From Escarpia spicata (Eukaryota > Annelida > Polychaeta > Sabellida > Siboglinidae): DNA of 64,000 nucleotides. How positions within the stretch are numbered: position 1 is the stretch's first letter; every line of letters begins with the position of its first letter. The stretch is taken from positions 50,348,578 to 50,412,577 of the forward strand of contig OZ023214.1 of assembly GCA_963995525.1 (NCBI GenBank). Reading direction: 5' to 3'. Below, piece after piece: positions 10,501-19,179 of this stretch. Both the position numbers and the translations under genes were made by a program. The notes below the pieces were generated by a model. That model ran no database searches. It saw nothing but the letters and a program-made list of their open reading frames with translations, and was not told the origin of the DNA.

Positions 10501-11663
10501 GACGCCAAGCGTTGGCCGACAAAATACTTCTGCCATGGAATAGCGCAATTTATACAGGGCCCCTTTAACAGAATAACAGCTTTCAAAGGTCCAGACATTG
10601 TGCAAAGTCATTTTTAGGTATCATCTACATGTCCAATGAATAATAATAACAATATTGTGCTGGCGATAACATTAAAAATGTAACACAGATTTTTGAACTT
10701 TTCAGCTTAGCATACACTGTCATTATGGCATTTTAAATATAACACCCCCTTGTGAACAATGAAAAAACTAATGTATGTGGCTCCTCTTTGTGGACACAAA
10801 TGACAATACCTATATATGATTATAAAAATAATAACTTACGACATGTACCAGCCGAGGATACTAGTCTGTTACATGCTCAGAAATGTTTTGGTTGTTAGGA
10901 CATTCTTTTATTTTCCTGGGGCGGGATAATTTAGAGTAGGTAGTAAAATAATTTTAGAGGCAAGTCAGTATACGAGCCATACGAACATGTACCACATACA
11001 TAAACATAACTCAAGCATTAACAGCTCAACAGTATTTGTCAATGCTGCATAAAAGTTTTCATATTTATTCAATTAATATGAGAGAAACACATTTGTGTTG
11101 TTCCTTGTAGTTGAATGTATGCATGTATGCAAACAGATGATGTATTTTATGTGTTTTGTTGGGACTTCTAGGGCCAGCTTTCGATAATCGACTACATTTA
11201 ATTCGGACAGTCATTTAACAGGAAACGCAAGTATAATTCTGGTAGGCCTTATGACATTTCACAGGTTCAGTTAAATAAATGGAAACATTTAACTGGGACA
11301 TTTTAGTAAGTCTGCACAAAACATATATTCTGGTCTACCTTATGACATTTAAGAGGGGCATTTTTTTTAGATGGAAAATAAACGTTACTCTGCTCGGCCT
11401 TTTGACATTTAACAGGGTCGCTTGATTAATTGAAAACACAAACATTATTCTAGTCAGCCTTACAACATTTTACAGTCAATCGACTAACTGGAAACACAAA
11501 CATTATTCTAGTCTGTTAAGATGGTAGATTATGACATTTGACACAGTCAAAGAGTGTGACTAACCGAGCCTGGGATATGGTTGTTGTAGAGAAGCTGATG
11601 TAGAAGGGCTGTCTTCCCTGATCCCGCCTGCCCACACACAACCACCTTACATGTCTTCCCCAT
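4411..11663 (-). CDS. NKIRAS: NF-kappaB inhibitor-interacting Ras-like protein (kappaB-Ras), 5 coding exons visible, 3' end off window
   Basis: Small GTPase-fold protein; the family binds IkappaB and slows its degradation, and limits Ral signalling, in the cytoplasm. Coding exons on the minus strand: 11663-11565, 10148-10053, 9813-9766, 6701-6606, 4504-4411. All have GT-AG borders; the first four are phase 0 and the last ends in phase 1, giving 144 residues. Visible motifs: P-loop GQAGSGKT (residues 11-18), LEDIYV then DTDRG, switch II DTAGLD in place of the usual Ras DTAGQ, the family signature SKEKKE (near residue 111) and the guanine-specificity motif GNKCD. Family members are about 190 aa, so roughly the last 45 residues, including KLWEVSV-like sequence, must lie in a further exon left of position 1. 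Lack of the Ras catalytic glutamine after DTAG is a family trait and suggests weak intrinsic GTP hydrolysis. NKIRAS1 and NKIRAS2 cannot be told apart here. Confidence 0.93.
4690..6030 (+). pseudogene. Decayed LINE reverse-transcriptase C-terminal region, split by a CAC expansion
   Basis: Reading several frames in turn gives the C-terminal half of a non-LTR reverse transcriptase. Pieces: a thumb-region stretch with [15 protein letters not shown] (about 4690-4780); PVP-Y--VK-DRTLT (about 4845-4890); [10 protein letters not shown] (near 5170); [14 protein letters not shown] (5245-5290); [10 protein letters not shown] (near 5710-5740); and NRLRTGVGR-type tail remnants ending [14 protein letters not shown] and [15 protein letters not shown] (to about 5965). 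Stops and frame shifts show it is dead. The same family recurs at 21920-22790. It lies in the NKIRAS intron between the exons at 4504 and 6606. A (CAC)n tract at 5468-5690 interrupts it. Confidence 0.75.
5468..5690. repeat. CAC/CCA trinucleotide-type microsatellite (about 220 bp)
   Basis: An imperfect run of CACCACACC-like units with occasional CAT and AAC interruptions. All long open frames across it (His/Thr/Pro-rich on plus, Val/Trp/Gly-rich on minus) follow from the repeat and are not genes. It sits inside the decayed reverse-transcriptase remnant, just before the [14 protein letters not shown] segment. Confidence 0.95.
6240..6425. repeat. About 39-bp tandem repeat, 4 copies
   Basis: Unit GGTATTTCTGCCGTGCCCAG followed by GGCTAAAATAGGGGAGAAA, with starts near 6268, 6306, 6344 and 6383; the last copies diverge. 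GGTATTTCTGCC and GGCAGAAA make inverted pairs within it. Just upstream, 6150-6205 holds a smaller ATGTCCACTGT repeat. Confidence 0.85.
6606..6701 (-). CDS. NKIRAS: NKIRAS coding exon 4 (SKEKKE signature)
   Basis: Acceptor tatccacag|GGATTC, donor AAGGAG|gtgaga; 96 nt, phase 0. Encodes [20 protein letters not shown] followed by [12 protein letters not shown], the strand-helix pair with the SK-x-KKE ending diagnostic of kappaB-Ras. Confidence 0.93.
6850..8760 (-). mobile_element. Degenerate LINE (reverse transcriptase, internally deleted) in NKIRAS intron
   Basis: On the minus strand from about 8700: [20 protein letters not shown] and the linker to the reverse transcriptase (8636-8163); [19 protein letters not shown] (8115-7930); then [19 protein letters not shown] with [11 protein letters not shown] (7967-7776). 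The polymerase core with the catalytic FADD box is missing. The text resumes at about 7750 with [11 protein letters not shown] and ISYDYTVL. The C-terminal part ([16 protein letters not shown]) is at 7430-7210. The 3' end near 6840-6890 has a short repeat (ATGTATGTCAA). A second fragment of the same family is at 13212-13370. Confidence 0.8.
8973..9235. repeat. Two adjacent AT-core palindromes
   Basis: Palindrome one (about 8973-9057) has arms GCATGTAAACTAAACTTGTA plus TTTATAAAATGTCATA around a short (AT)n core, with perfect symmetry. Palindrome two (about 9078-9232) has arms of about 55 bp (AATTGTATAATTATYCTGAA, then ACCRTAAAAAGTTGCCCAGT) around an (AT)n-rich core. Located in the NKIRAS intron between 6701 and 9766. 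Confidence 0.9.
9766..9813 (-). CDS. NKIRAS: NKIRAS coding exon 3 (16 residues)
   Basis: A 48-nt micro-exon: acceptor cctttcag|GACCCA, donor GCTGAT|gtaagt, phase 0 at both ends. It encodes [16 protein letters not shown], the segment between switch II and the next beta strand. It is too short to stand out as an open frame; it was found by following exon phase. Confidence 0.9.
10053..10148 (-). CDS. NKIRAS: NKIRAS coding exon 2 (switch I to DTAGL)
   Basis: Acceptor ttttgcag|ACAATG, donor GGGCTG|gtgtgt; 96 nt, phase 0 at both ends. Encodes 32 residues containing [14 protein letters not shown] and HFYDTAGL, matching the family segment between the P-loop and switch II. Confidence 0.92.
10180..10568. 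mobile_element. 389-bp foldback MITE with TTAA ends (piggyBac-like)
   Basis: Begins TTAAAGGGGCCCTGTATA and ends with the inverse ...CAGGGCCCCTTTAA. The arms (about 185 bp each) pair over nearly their whole length, meeting at GTTGATAAGGATTTATTTA / TAAATAAATCCTTATCAAC near 10350-10400. No open frame. A TTAA on both borders is the target duplication of the piggyBac group, so mobilisation by such a transposase is inferred. Inserted in the NKIRAS intron between 11565 and 10148. Confidence 0.8.
11190..11560. repeat. Degenerate tandem repeat of about 80 bp, 4-5 copies
   Basis: Recurring block TTATGACATTTMACAGG... then GGAAACACAAACATTATTCT followed by AGTCNGCCT. Copies start near 11200, 11270, 11350, 11400-11480 and 11520, each divergent. 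It is intronic, directly beside the NKIRAS start exon. Confidence 0.7.
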
Positions 11664-11696
11664 CTTCCTAAACTACACTATCAACATGGCGATAAC
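11565..11696 (-). CDS. NKIRAS: NKIRAS exon with start codon
   Basis: The acceptor ctgttttcag lies just above 11696. A short 5' UTR follows with an upstream ATG that reads M-L-I-V and stops, then the chosen ATG at 11663. It encodes 33 residues from [11 protein letters not shown] through the P-loop to NNHIPGS. Donor CTCG|gttagt, phase 0. The start is supported by the [12 protein letters not shown] opening typical of the family. An untranslated first exon must lie to the right. Confidence 0.93.
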
Positions 11697-12039
11697 CTGA
11701 AAACAGAGAGGTGCATGACCTGAGAAGACATTCTAATATAACAAAACAATCAGTAATCAATACCTCTTGAGCCTTGAGGGATCAAGCAAACATTGGGTCA
11801 GCTTTATTGAAAGTACACATAATCACAAATATACAACATTGACGTGAGAATTTGTGAGATGGCTACCCATTTGCAGGCCTTGTATACCTTATAGTGACAA
11901 ACTGACATGTCATCATGTTATCAAAAAGTGTCTACTGTGTGATTGTTCTTACGCAGCGAGACTTTCCAGTTGATGCAGCCAAAATTGGCATCGACTTCTC
12001 TGAGTGAAACACTCAAAGATCTCAGATCTGCCTAAAGTA

Positions 12040-12350
12040 AAAGTAAAGTAACGGTAAGTTCTTAAACTTCTTATGCAGCGCAGTATCCAGTCCTCAGGAC
12101 TGCTCAAAGTGCTTTATACTTTACGCCCTGGCAGACCTGTTCAATTGAACACCATCTCAATTTCTCTGGGAAGCATCCAGCCACGCTGCAATTAATGCAT
12201 GAACTGCCATGAAGACTTTTCGTGCACAAATATCCACCACTATAGCCAGCACAGGATTCAAACCCGGGTTATCTCGGTCAAGAGTCTGAACCTCTAGCCA
12301 CTGCACCACTGCACCACTGCACCACTGCACCACTGCACCACTGCACGCTG
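12040..12350 (-). mobile_element. tRNA-derived SINE (family 1), near full length
   Basis: On the minus strand it starts with a tRNA-like head (A-box region GTGCAGTGGCTAGAGG, B-box GGGTTTGAATCC near 12255). The body contains GCATTAATTGCAGC and TTCAATTGAACAGGTCTGCC. The tail ends TACTGCGCTGCATAAG, then a TTACTTTTAC-like simple tail. Other copies: 33610-33720 (5' truncated), 45445-45734 plus 51976-52030 (split by the gypsy element), 21815-21875 (internally deleted). The A-box octamer is expanded here at 12298-12347. Confidence 0.85.
12298..12347. repeat. ACTGCACC octamer repeat (about 6 copies)
   Basis: A perfect 8-bp tandem repeat. On the SINE strand it is GGTGCAGT, which lies exactly over the A-box part of the tRNA-like head. 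Confidence 0.9.
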
Positions 12351-12364
12351 CTTTGGGGGTCTTT

Positions 12365-12500
12365 ATAGGAACACTCAATGACCTGCTTAGAAAGTCTAGA
12401 TAGAAACTTTCAAAACCTGCCTATAAGGTATAGATATCTAGAAATACTCAGAGCTGGCTAAGAGGTCTACATAGAAACACTTAAAGACTCCAAGTATGTC
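12365..12500. repeat. Relic of the 34-bp minisatellite family (3-4 degenerate units)
   Basis: Sequences such as GACCTGCTTAGAAAGTCTAG, AACCTGCCTATAAGGTATAG and GAGCTGGCTAAGAGGTCTAC, each followed by AYAGAAAC..., match the unit of the array at 1806-4190 but are far more diverged. It lies in the 5' UTR intron of NKIRAS, while the large array is in a late intron of the same gene. Confidence 0.75.
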
Positions 12501-12879
12501 AGCAGAGTCAACGACTCATCAAAATTATGACATCCATTCATCATATTGTTATCATAGAATGCAAGTATTTACTTGAAAATAACTTTTGTAACGATAACTT
12601 AATCACTGAAATCCATGTTACTGGTCAATTTGAAAAATTAATCTTGAGCATTTTCCCAGGTGTTTGACAATATTGCGTATTCCTTTAGCTTAAAACTGAC
12701 AACTAATTAGGCTTACACCTAGATGGCAAAATAGTATTTTATAAGGCACTTGAATAGAATCCGGACCCACTTTGATTTTGCCATTATAACTACATTTTTG
12801 CCTAAATTTGATACCTCAGTGTGTTATTTCCAAGTTCCAACATCATCCCAGGCATGTTTAGGTTTAAAAAGTGGGGAGT

Positions 12880-13205
12880 GGTGGTCGCATGGTACAGTAC
12901 CGGATTGTCAATTGAGGGGACAATGGTTCGATTCCACCTACCGCCATTTCAAAACTTTGACAATTTTGTTCACCTCATGTTGCCTGTGTCTTACGGAAGA
13001 GACACTAAATGCTGTTGGTCCTTTCTATCTGGTATCTAAACTATCTATGCTAGGGGAAGTAAAAGATCCCACACAGGGGTAAATGTGTAACCTGTCGTGG
13101 ACTCACAGAGTGGTTGTCTGTAAAACTAACCCGCTGTATCTTGCTCCCAGCGGTCAGAGATGCATCCCGGTCAGGCGTGTGAGAGACGCCGAGGGCATTG
13201 TATTC
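12880..13205 (+). mobile_element. tRNA-derived SINE (family 2)
   Basis: Head GTGGTCGCATGGTACAGTAC (A-box-like) and GGTTCGATTCC (B-box) spaced like a tRNA promoter. A non-tRNA body follows (CTCATGTTGCCTGTGTCTTA, GATCCCACACAGGGGTAAAT) that ends near GGCATTGTATTCAG. It cannot be a working tRNA because the acceptor stem does not close. Different body from SINE family 1. Confidence 0.7.
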
Positions 13206-13211
13206 AGTATT

Positions 13212-13370
13212 CAGGAGGGAATAATTGGATAAACAAGGTTATCTTCTAATGTAAAGACAGATTCGAAATGGTTCTGAATTCAGAAAATAGTTCGGATATG
13301 TCAGCTGGACTGTCTGCCTCAGTGCCGTTATATACCATTGAGTTAGGAATCTTTACATTAGTCTGTATCA
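13212..13370 (-). mobile_element. LINE fragment, same family as 6850-8760
   Basis: Near identical over about 150 bp to 8130-8280 (for example GTAAAGACAGATTCGAAATG and TGTCAGCTGGACTGTCTGCC). It corresponds to the linker just before the reverse transcriptase. Confidence 0.85.
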
Positions 13371-13549
13371 TTGGACCCACTGGGTCCTATATGAATGTAC
13401 AGGTTTAAAAATATCGCATTTTAGTGCACTTCTGATGCATAAATAGCATTCTGGTTTGCAACATATGCTGCTATAATGCCTATATTGCTCATTTAAACAC
13501 ACATGTGGCAACACACGGCCACAGCAGTGCAGACTGGAATCTCGCAAGA

Positions 13550-15175
13550 ATCCTCGCACCATTGCTCACCGTCATCTACAATCAGTCGCTGGAACTGTGG
13601 AAGAAGGGTCCGTGCCAGATAACTGGCGACCTGCCAACGTGACAGCTATTTTCAAAAAGGGAGACAGAAACACAGCCGCCAACTACAGACCAGTTTCCTT
13701 AACCAGTCTCTGCTGTAAACTGCAGGAGCACATCTTGGTCAGCAATACACTGAAGCACCTAGAAGAACACAAAATCCTCACTGACTGCCAATATGGTTTT
13801 AGGGCCAAGAGAAGCTGTGAAACCCAACTACTGACATTAAGGCATGAAATAGCAAATATTCTGGACCGGGGCAAGCAGGTGGACCTGGCTATATTAGATT
13901 TCTCGATGATGTTTGACCATGTACCTCATCAGCGACTCCTGTTAAAGCTACATCATTATGGGATCAGGGGATCCACTTACAGGTGGATTGCTGAATTCAT
14001 GTCCAACAGATCTCAGCAAGTAGTCGTTGATGGAGCGTCACCCGATCAGTGGCGTACCTCAGGGCACGGTCTTGGGGCCACTCCTGTTCCTCCTGTTTAT
14101 CAACAATCTACCCAACAACCTTCACTCCAGCACTCGTCTATTTGCTGACGACTGCATCATCTACAGGAAAATTAGATCTATGGACGACTGTCAAATTCTC
14201 CAGGAAGACCTATCGACCCTAGCATGCTGGGAGAAGAAGTGGGGCATGGATTTTCATCAACAGAAATGTAACATCATGACCTGCACAAGATCTAGGAAAC
14301 CCAAGTCCTTTAACTACCAACTTAAGGACCATACTTTAGAAGTCTCCACCTACTCAAAGTACTTAGGCGTTGATCTGCAAAGAGACCTCTCTTGGAAACG
14401 ACACACTGAGCGATCAACAAAGAAAACTCACAGCATGCTGGGTGTCCTTAAGCGGAATTTGAAATCGGCCAGTGAAGACACCAAAATTAATGTCTACAAA
14501 GCCCTGGTAAGATCCCACATTAAATATTGTAGTGCCATCTGGAATCCTCACCATCAGGACCAAGTAAATAAAGTTGAAGCTGTGCAAAGGAAGGCCGCGA
14601 GATATGTCACCAACAGATATCATAACGCCAGCAGTGTAACATTCATGCTAGACCATCTACAGTGGGAGTCTCTGGCATCAAGACGCACCAAGACACAACT
14701 GACCATGCTTTTCAAGATCATCCACAACTATGTTGATATCGACCCCCAGCCCTACCTCTCCCCTGCCTCATCATGAACTAGATCCAATCATTCCCTTACG
14801 TTCCGTCAGCGTCTTGCACGCACAGATGTATTTAAATTTAGTTTTTTCCCAAGGGTCATTCCTGTGTGGAACTCCTTATCAGCACGTGTTGCTGAGGTTC
14901 CCAGTTTGGTTTTTTTTTCTCCAAAGGGAGGTTGCCCAGCTTTCCTTCTGATTTGTGTTCTTATCCGAAGTAGGGTAAATGAGGGACTAGTGCTGTGTCA
15001 GCTCCAGGGACCGCTACAGTTGTCAAATTGGCCTAGACCTGATACCTGAAAGACAACTTTTTTTTGTTTCTCTCTCTTCTCTCTCATACTTTTGGTCTTT
15101 TGTATATTTTCTTTTTCTTCTCCTTTTTTTGTTTCTTCCAACAATAAACCAACCATTGTTTAATGATCAAGATTG
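13550..15175 (+). mobile_element. 5'-truncated CR1-like LINE (reverse transcriptase and 3' tail)
   Basis: 13597-14060 encodes SVPDNWRPANVTAIFKKGDR, NYRPVSLTSLCCK, YGFRAKRSCETQLL and DLAILDFSMMFDHVPH; the usual D-S-K-AFD-V has a methionine in place of alanine. One frame shift near 14045 moves into 14040-14776 with SGVPQGTVLGPLLFLLFIN, catalytic FADDC (usually FADD), YSKYLGVDLQRDLSW and the C-terminal domain to YLSPASS. A further shift gives PVWNSLSARVAEVPSL near 14860-14910. A pyrimidine-rich tail runs to about 15175. The endonuclease half is missing, the usual 5' truncation of target-primed insertion. Confidence 0.88.
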
Positions 15176-15479
15176 ATCGGTCAACCTAATATATATAGAT
15201 ACAGATACAGGTCACTATTTTGGCCTCAAAAGTTTGCTAAAACACAATATTTTAGTACTATAATTTGACTGGGATTATGTGGAATGATGGAATTAACGCA
15301 CTGAGGTATAAAATATAAGCAAAATTGTAGTTATAACGGCAAAATCACGTCAAAGATGGGTCAACATAAAGTTTCGATGCACAAATTAGTAACTTGAAGT
15401 TGAACCGACACCATGCCATGGCACACCGCACAGGCACAGCTGTCAACACGTCTACGATTAATTTGATGGTCATGCGAAA

Positions 15480-15665
15480 CGCAGTCACAGACAGCGTCGT
15501 TGTCACTCAGTGTCACAGTGAGCGAGTCGAGTGTCACTGTCACTAAAGTAAAAGTAATACTAACAGTAACAGTCCGATTTTCACTGTCACTGTGTGTGTC
15601 ACAGTGTCACTGTCACTAACAAACACTATCACTGACAGTGTCAGTGATAGTGTTTGTTAGTGTTA
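15480..15665. repeat. GTCACT-type cryptic repeat ending in a perfect 45-bp hairpin
   Basis: Scrambled copies of TGTCACTGTCACT run from 15495 to 15615. At about 15616-15660 two 22-nt arms (CTAACAAACACTATCACTGACA and its exact inverse) flank a single base. Confidence 0.9.
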
Positions 15666-15889
15666 GTCACTAAATTAGTGAACGCTGTCGTGTCTTTCGT
15701 TTGTTTCTCCTAAAAATTATTGTCCGTATACGACATTCATAAAATGCTTACATCAACACCGTGTGTAATTCCTTTGACCCTGTTATTGCATTCGAGAACG
15801 ACGGAACTAATATAATTTCAATTTTTGTCAACAAAACGACATGTTGGATAGGGTCCGCACTCAAAATGTAACGATTCATATAATTGGTC

Positions 15890-16012
15890 CAGAGCTAACT
15901 TCCGGACATGTTGTGATTTTGTCCGCCAGGGCAGCGTCGATTATCCACACAACGCGAGGTGGTGCCACCGTTTGTGACTAGCTGTAAATGACAGGTACGT
16001 GTTTTCCGTAAC
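15890..16012 (+). promoter_or_regulatory. Possible promoter and untranslated first exon
   Basis: A locally GC-richer stretch in AT-rich surroundings with the ETS-type site AACTTCCGGACA (about 15897), CpG dinucleotides and a good plus-strand donor GACAG|gtacgtg near 16000. It could start the cGAS-like gene (plus) and, on the other strand, supply the missing untranslated first exon of NKIRAS. No ATG is supported here. Speculative. Confidence 0.3.
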
Positions 16013-16873
16013 TCCGTAAGTATCATTAACTGTAACTGTTAGTTTAGTTAGTCATACAGTAATACTGACATTGTGTAATTACAGAGTGGAGTGAGATGAT
16101 TGACTAGTACTAGCTTGGTTAAATGTTCGGTTTATAATTTTGGATAATTCATGAGGATATTAAGTACTGCTTACTATAAGTATATGGCTTCATTTCACTT
16201 TCAGTTTCGTTTCTCTAGCAGGACGTATACACGCAAGCAGTTTCAGAGTTCAAAGATCATTTCTCTTGAAAGTCAATCTGGTTCTCTGTGAGTGGTGGAA
16301 ATTATCGCAAATAATACTGGATGTATGTAAATAGCGTATTTTAATGTGTATTATGTGCGTATCGGATGTTTACGTAAATATATACGTTTAAAAGGTGCAT
16401 GGGAGATATATTCGCCATAGCGATTGAATGCCGGCTCATTTTGTTTCGAATTTTGCATTGTAGACGATTTGACCTGTTGTACCAAATGCGTGACCCGACC
16501 TACATGCACATATTTATAAGTCAAATTGAGATTCCGCATGAGTATTGTAAATAATTTAAAATGTGTATTACTGTAAGAATTGTTGGACATTTTGGGTTAT
16601 TTTTTTACATGCAAGATTGAACACGTACATACAGCCATATGCACGAAGCCATGCTTTTCAGCACGAGTATGCCTACTGAAATAATGCTGTAGATCTATTC
16701 GAGGGGGGAGAAATTCAATAGAAGTCAAAGACGAATGCCTTAGATTTGGTCAGATTATCATGTGAAAAGCAATTTTAGAGAAACCATGTTTAATGAGCAA
16801 ACAATCATATATTTCGTCAACTGGCGAATGAATTGGCTTAGGAAATGGCTCCGTGTGAACTGTGTGTTCAGGT

Positions 16874-17062
16874 ATGTTAGGTTACATATGCATGTGTTGT
16901 TTGAGGATTGTCAATGGTATCTGCTGCTACCACTGCCGACCAATGACGGACTACATTGTTACATCACCGCCGGGCGTCAGGCTCAGATGTGAACCGGCGT
17001 ACGACAAAACGTCACGGTGCCACCTCGTGTATGGCTCATGCATTCTCAACTCCGTGCTGCAG
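16874..17062 (+). CDS. Possible upstream coding exon of the cGAS-like gene
   Basis: An open frame with ATGs at 16874 and 16943 ends in phase 0 at CTGCAG|gtctgt. That phase fits the acceptor ccttcag|TCGACG at 17500. The encoded peptide (TDYIVTSPPGVRLRCEPAYD...) matches nothing I recognise. Only phase and position support it. Confidence 0.25.
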
Positions 17063-17448
17063 GTCTGTCTTACAAGAGTATCGTCGTGTAATTCCTCTGT
17101 TAATAAAAATGAAAACGTTTTACGCATTTGAAATATCATATAACAGGCCTATTGCAAAATAACTATAAATATTTATGTGAAGCTTTTTATATGGAACTAG
17201 GCCTAGGTCACAAATGTGTCACCATTACATAATCATACATTAATATCCATGATTTTCTGTGTTAATATCTATTGGACCAAGTTCGGGCTAACCATGGTGA
17301 GAAGCTGGGCCAAAAAGCATGTGGGATATGGAAATTGAGACACTTGCCACCTCTCATAAGTTGGATGTTGTAGACCCTAAAATGGTGTAAGATTGGCCCC
17401 TAAAACATGTGAGATGTCGAAGTCCCTGCCGTGTCCATTCATTAACAT

Positions 17449-19006
17449 TTGACATGTGCTATTGTTTTCTCTGACACGCCACGCCCGGTCAACCTTCAGT
17501 CGACGTATTTGACCCTGCATGAGGAGTGGACACGCAGCTGGACAGAGGGTGTGACCAGACAGCTACGTGACGATAACATCACGTTTTTTCTGTCCGGCAG
17601 TACGAGCGAGCACCTCAATTTGCCCATCAATTTCAGAAGCTACATGGAACAGACGCCGAAGTACGTGAAGGAGCACTCGTACATGAGCGACCAGGACGTG
17701 ATGGTGTGCGCGGAGGACTGCCCGCTGATAGATGAGCGCCGTGGTGGGAGTTATTGTAGACCTACATCACCGAGGAAGCGCCTCGGTGTCGTCCGTATCC
17801 TGCGAAGTACCCACCCAGGCTACCTAATGGTCAAAGTGGATACCGCCAGCTACTGGTCACGTTACTCCGAGCAGGTGGACGGGCATCGCTACCTGAACGG
17901 CGACGCCGTGGCCCAGGACATCGTGTCAAACCTGAAGTGTATCAAGGTGACACGCGAAGGTCCAGCTCTGGCGATAGATGACGGTTTCCACAAAATACGC
18001 GATCTCGTCATCAGCTTCCGGGCGCCAGCATGGCCTCAGGAAGCCAATGACTTCACCAGTCGTCCGCGACCGAACGGCTGGCCCGAAAGCACCCTCGTCC
18101 GCGACATTGTCGCCAATGGTTGTCACGTGGTGCGGATGGGCCATCACAAGAGCGCGAGGCAGGAGCTCGAGTTCCGATGGTCGTTCTCGGCGGCCGAGAC
18201 GAAGTTGGCTGGAACACTGAGTCAGCAACATCGACGACCGTACTTGTTCCTGAAGATGCTACACAACCGATGGCTGAAGCAACCGAAAGTGCTCGCCACC
18301 TACCACCTCAAGACGACACTCTTCTGGACGCTCGAGAACGCCGACCCGTCGCTATGGGAACCTGGCCGCACGGCGCACGCGCTCATCGTGCTGTTGGACG
18401 CGTTATTAGGCTACCTCCGCCAGTATTGCATTCCAAACTTCTTCGTGCCCGCCAACAACATGATCAGCCACGTTTGTCGCTCAGACGTCGACACCGTCGC
18501 CGAGAAGGTGCGCGGCCTGCGCCGGGACCCGATCGGCCACGTGCTTCAGTTCCTCGCCGATAATCGTTTCGTCGTGCCGCATGACACATACGTGATCGTA
18601 CCACCGCAAGAGGAGCTGAAGGTCTGGCGGCAGATGCCGTACCGCGGCGACTGCGGCAATATCGCCACAGTCGCTCTCCATTTCCACCGCTGCGGACTGC
18701 ATCTTGCCCTCAGCTGGTTGGTCGAGATCACCGGCAACTGCCGCGCCCAGAACAAACGCCAACTCGAGGGAATATCGCGACGTGTGTATGGGTGCGTACT
18801 CGAAGCGATGCGGATACGAACACAGCACAATGACGAAAGTGACCGCGCAGAATGTCGAAGAGTTTGCGAGGTTCGTGCGCACGGACATGGCGAAGCAGGT
18901 TCGACAGTTCAGCGGGTCCCAGGCGCCAACGACTGCTGGCCAAGTGAATCTACCCGATGTATTTCGCGATGTCGTCGAGTACGGCAACCGCAATGGATAC
19001 GTGTAA
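17449..19006 (+). CDS. Mab-21 / cGAS-like nucleotidyltransferase (cGLR-type), frameshifted near the 3' end
   Basis: The open frame has no ATG start. The acceptor ccttcag|TCGACG at 17500 suggests translation enters from an upstream exon. Counting from 17449, residues 50-53 are the nucleotide-binding GSTS in FFLSGSTSEHLNLP. D81 and D83 (MSDQDVMV) match the first two metal-binding acids of cGAS (E-x-D). D185 in RDLVISFRAPAWP matches the third. The helical half follows: GCHVVRMGHHKS, ELEFRWSFSAAETKL, YLFLKMLHNRWLKQPKVL, TYHLKTTLFWTLE, NFFVPANNMI. No zinc-thumb CC motif is seen. Around 18740-18770 coding character moves to the next frame, ending NGYV at 19006; the first frame runs on uselessly to 19089. 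Such enzymes make cyclic or linear dinucleotide messengers for STING-type signalling. Activity here is inferred. Confidence 0.85.
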
Positions 19007-19179
19007 AGCCATACGTACGATTTTACCTCGGCCACTGGTTACCGACGAATAGTCCACAAGTCAGACACCAACATTGTGGTCATCGGTAGCTTTCCGCCGG
19101 GGGGTGATCAGAGTGTATCCGTGTGGCCCTTTCGTTGGCCGACGAGCTGTTAGCAACAAGATGTCGATGCATATTATAG

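Larger units (their letters stand above)
12755..15350. mobile_element. Foldback MITE split into three parts by SINE and LINE insertions
   Basis: Three separated stretches match consecutive parts of the intact MITE at 63201-63630: left arm 12755-12860 (CACTTGAATAGAATCCGGAC, then TTCCAACATCATCCCAGGCA), the middle 13395-13535 (AGTGCACTTCTGATGC, then TTCTGGTTTGCAACATATGC) and right arm 15220-15350 (AACGCACTGAGGTATAAAAT, TAGTTATAACGGCAAAATC). The gaps hold a SINE (12880-13200), a LINE scrap (13212-13370) and a LINE tail (13550-15175). I infer one old MITE that was later broken by those insertions. Confidence 0.7.

Noticed and set aside
17926..18563. Open frames in other frames and on the opposite strand of the cGAS-like gene
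   Set aside because: Side effects of GC-rich coding sequence; only the first frame shows family motifs.
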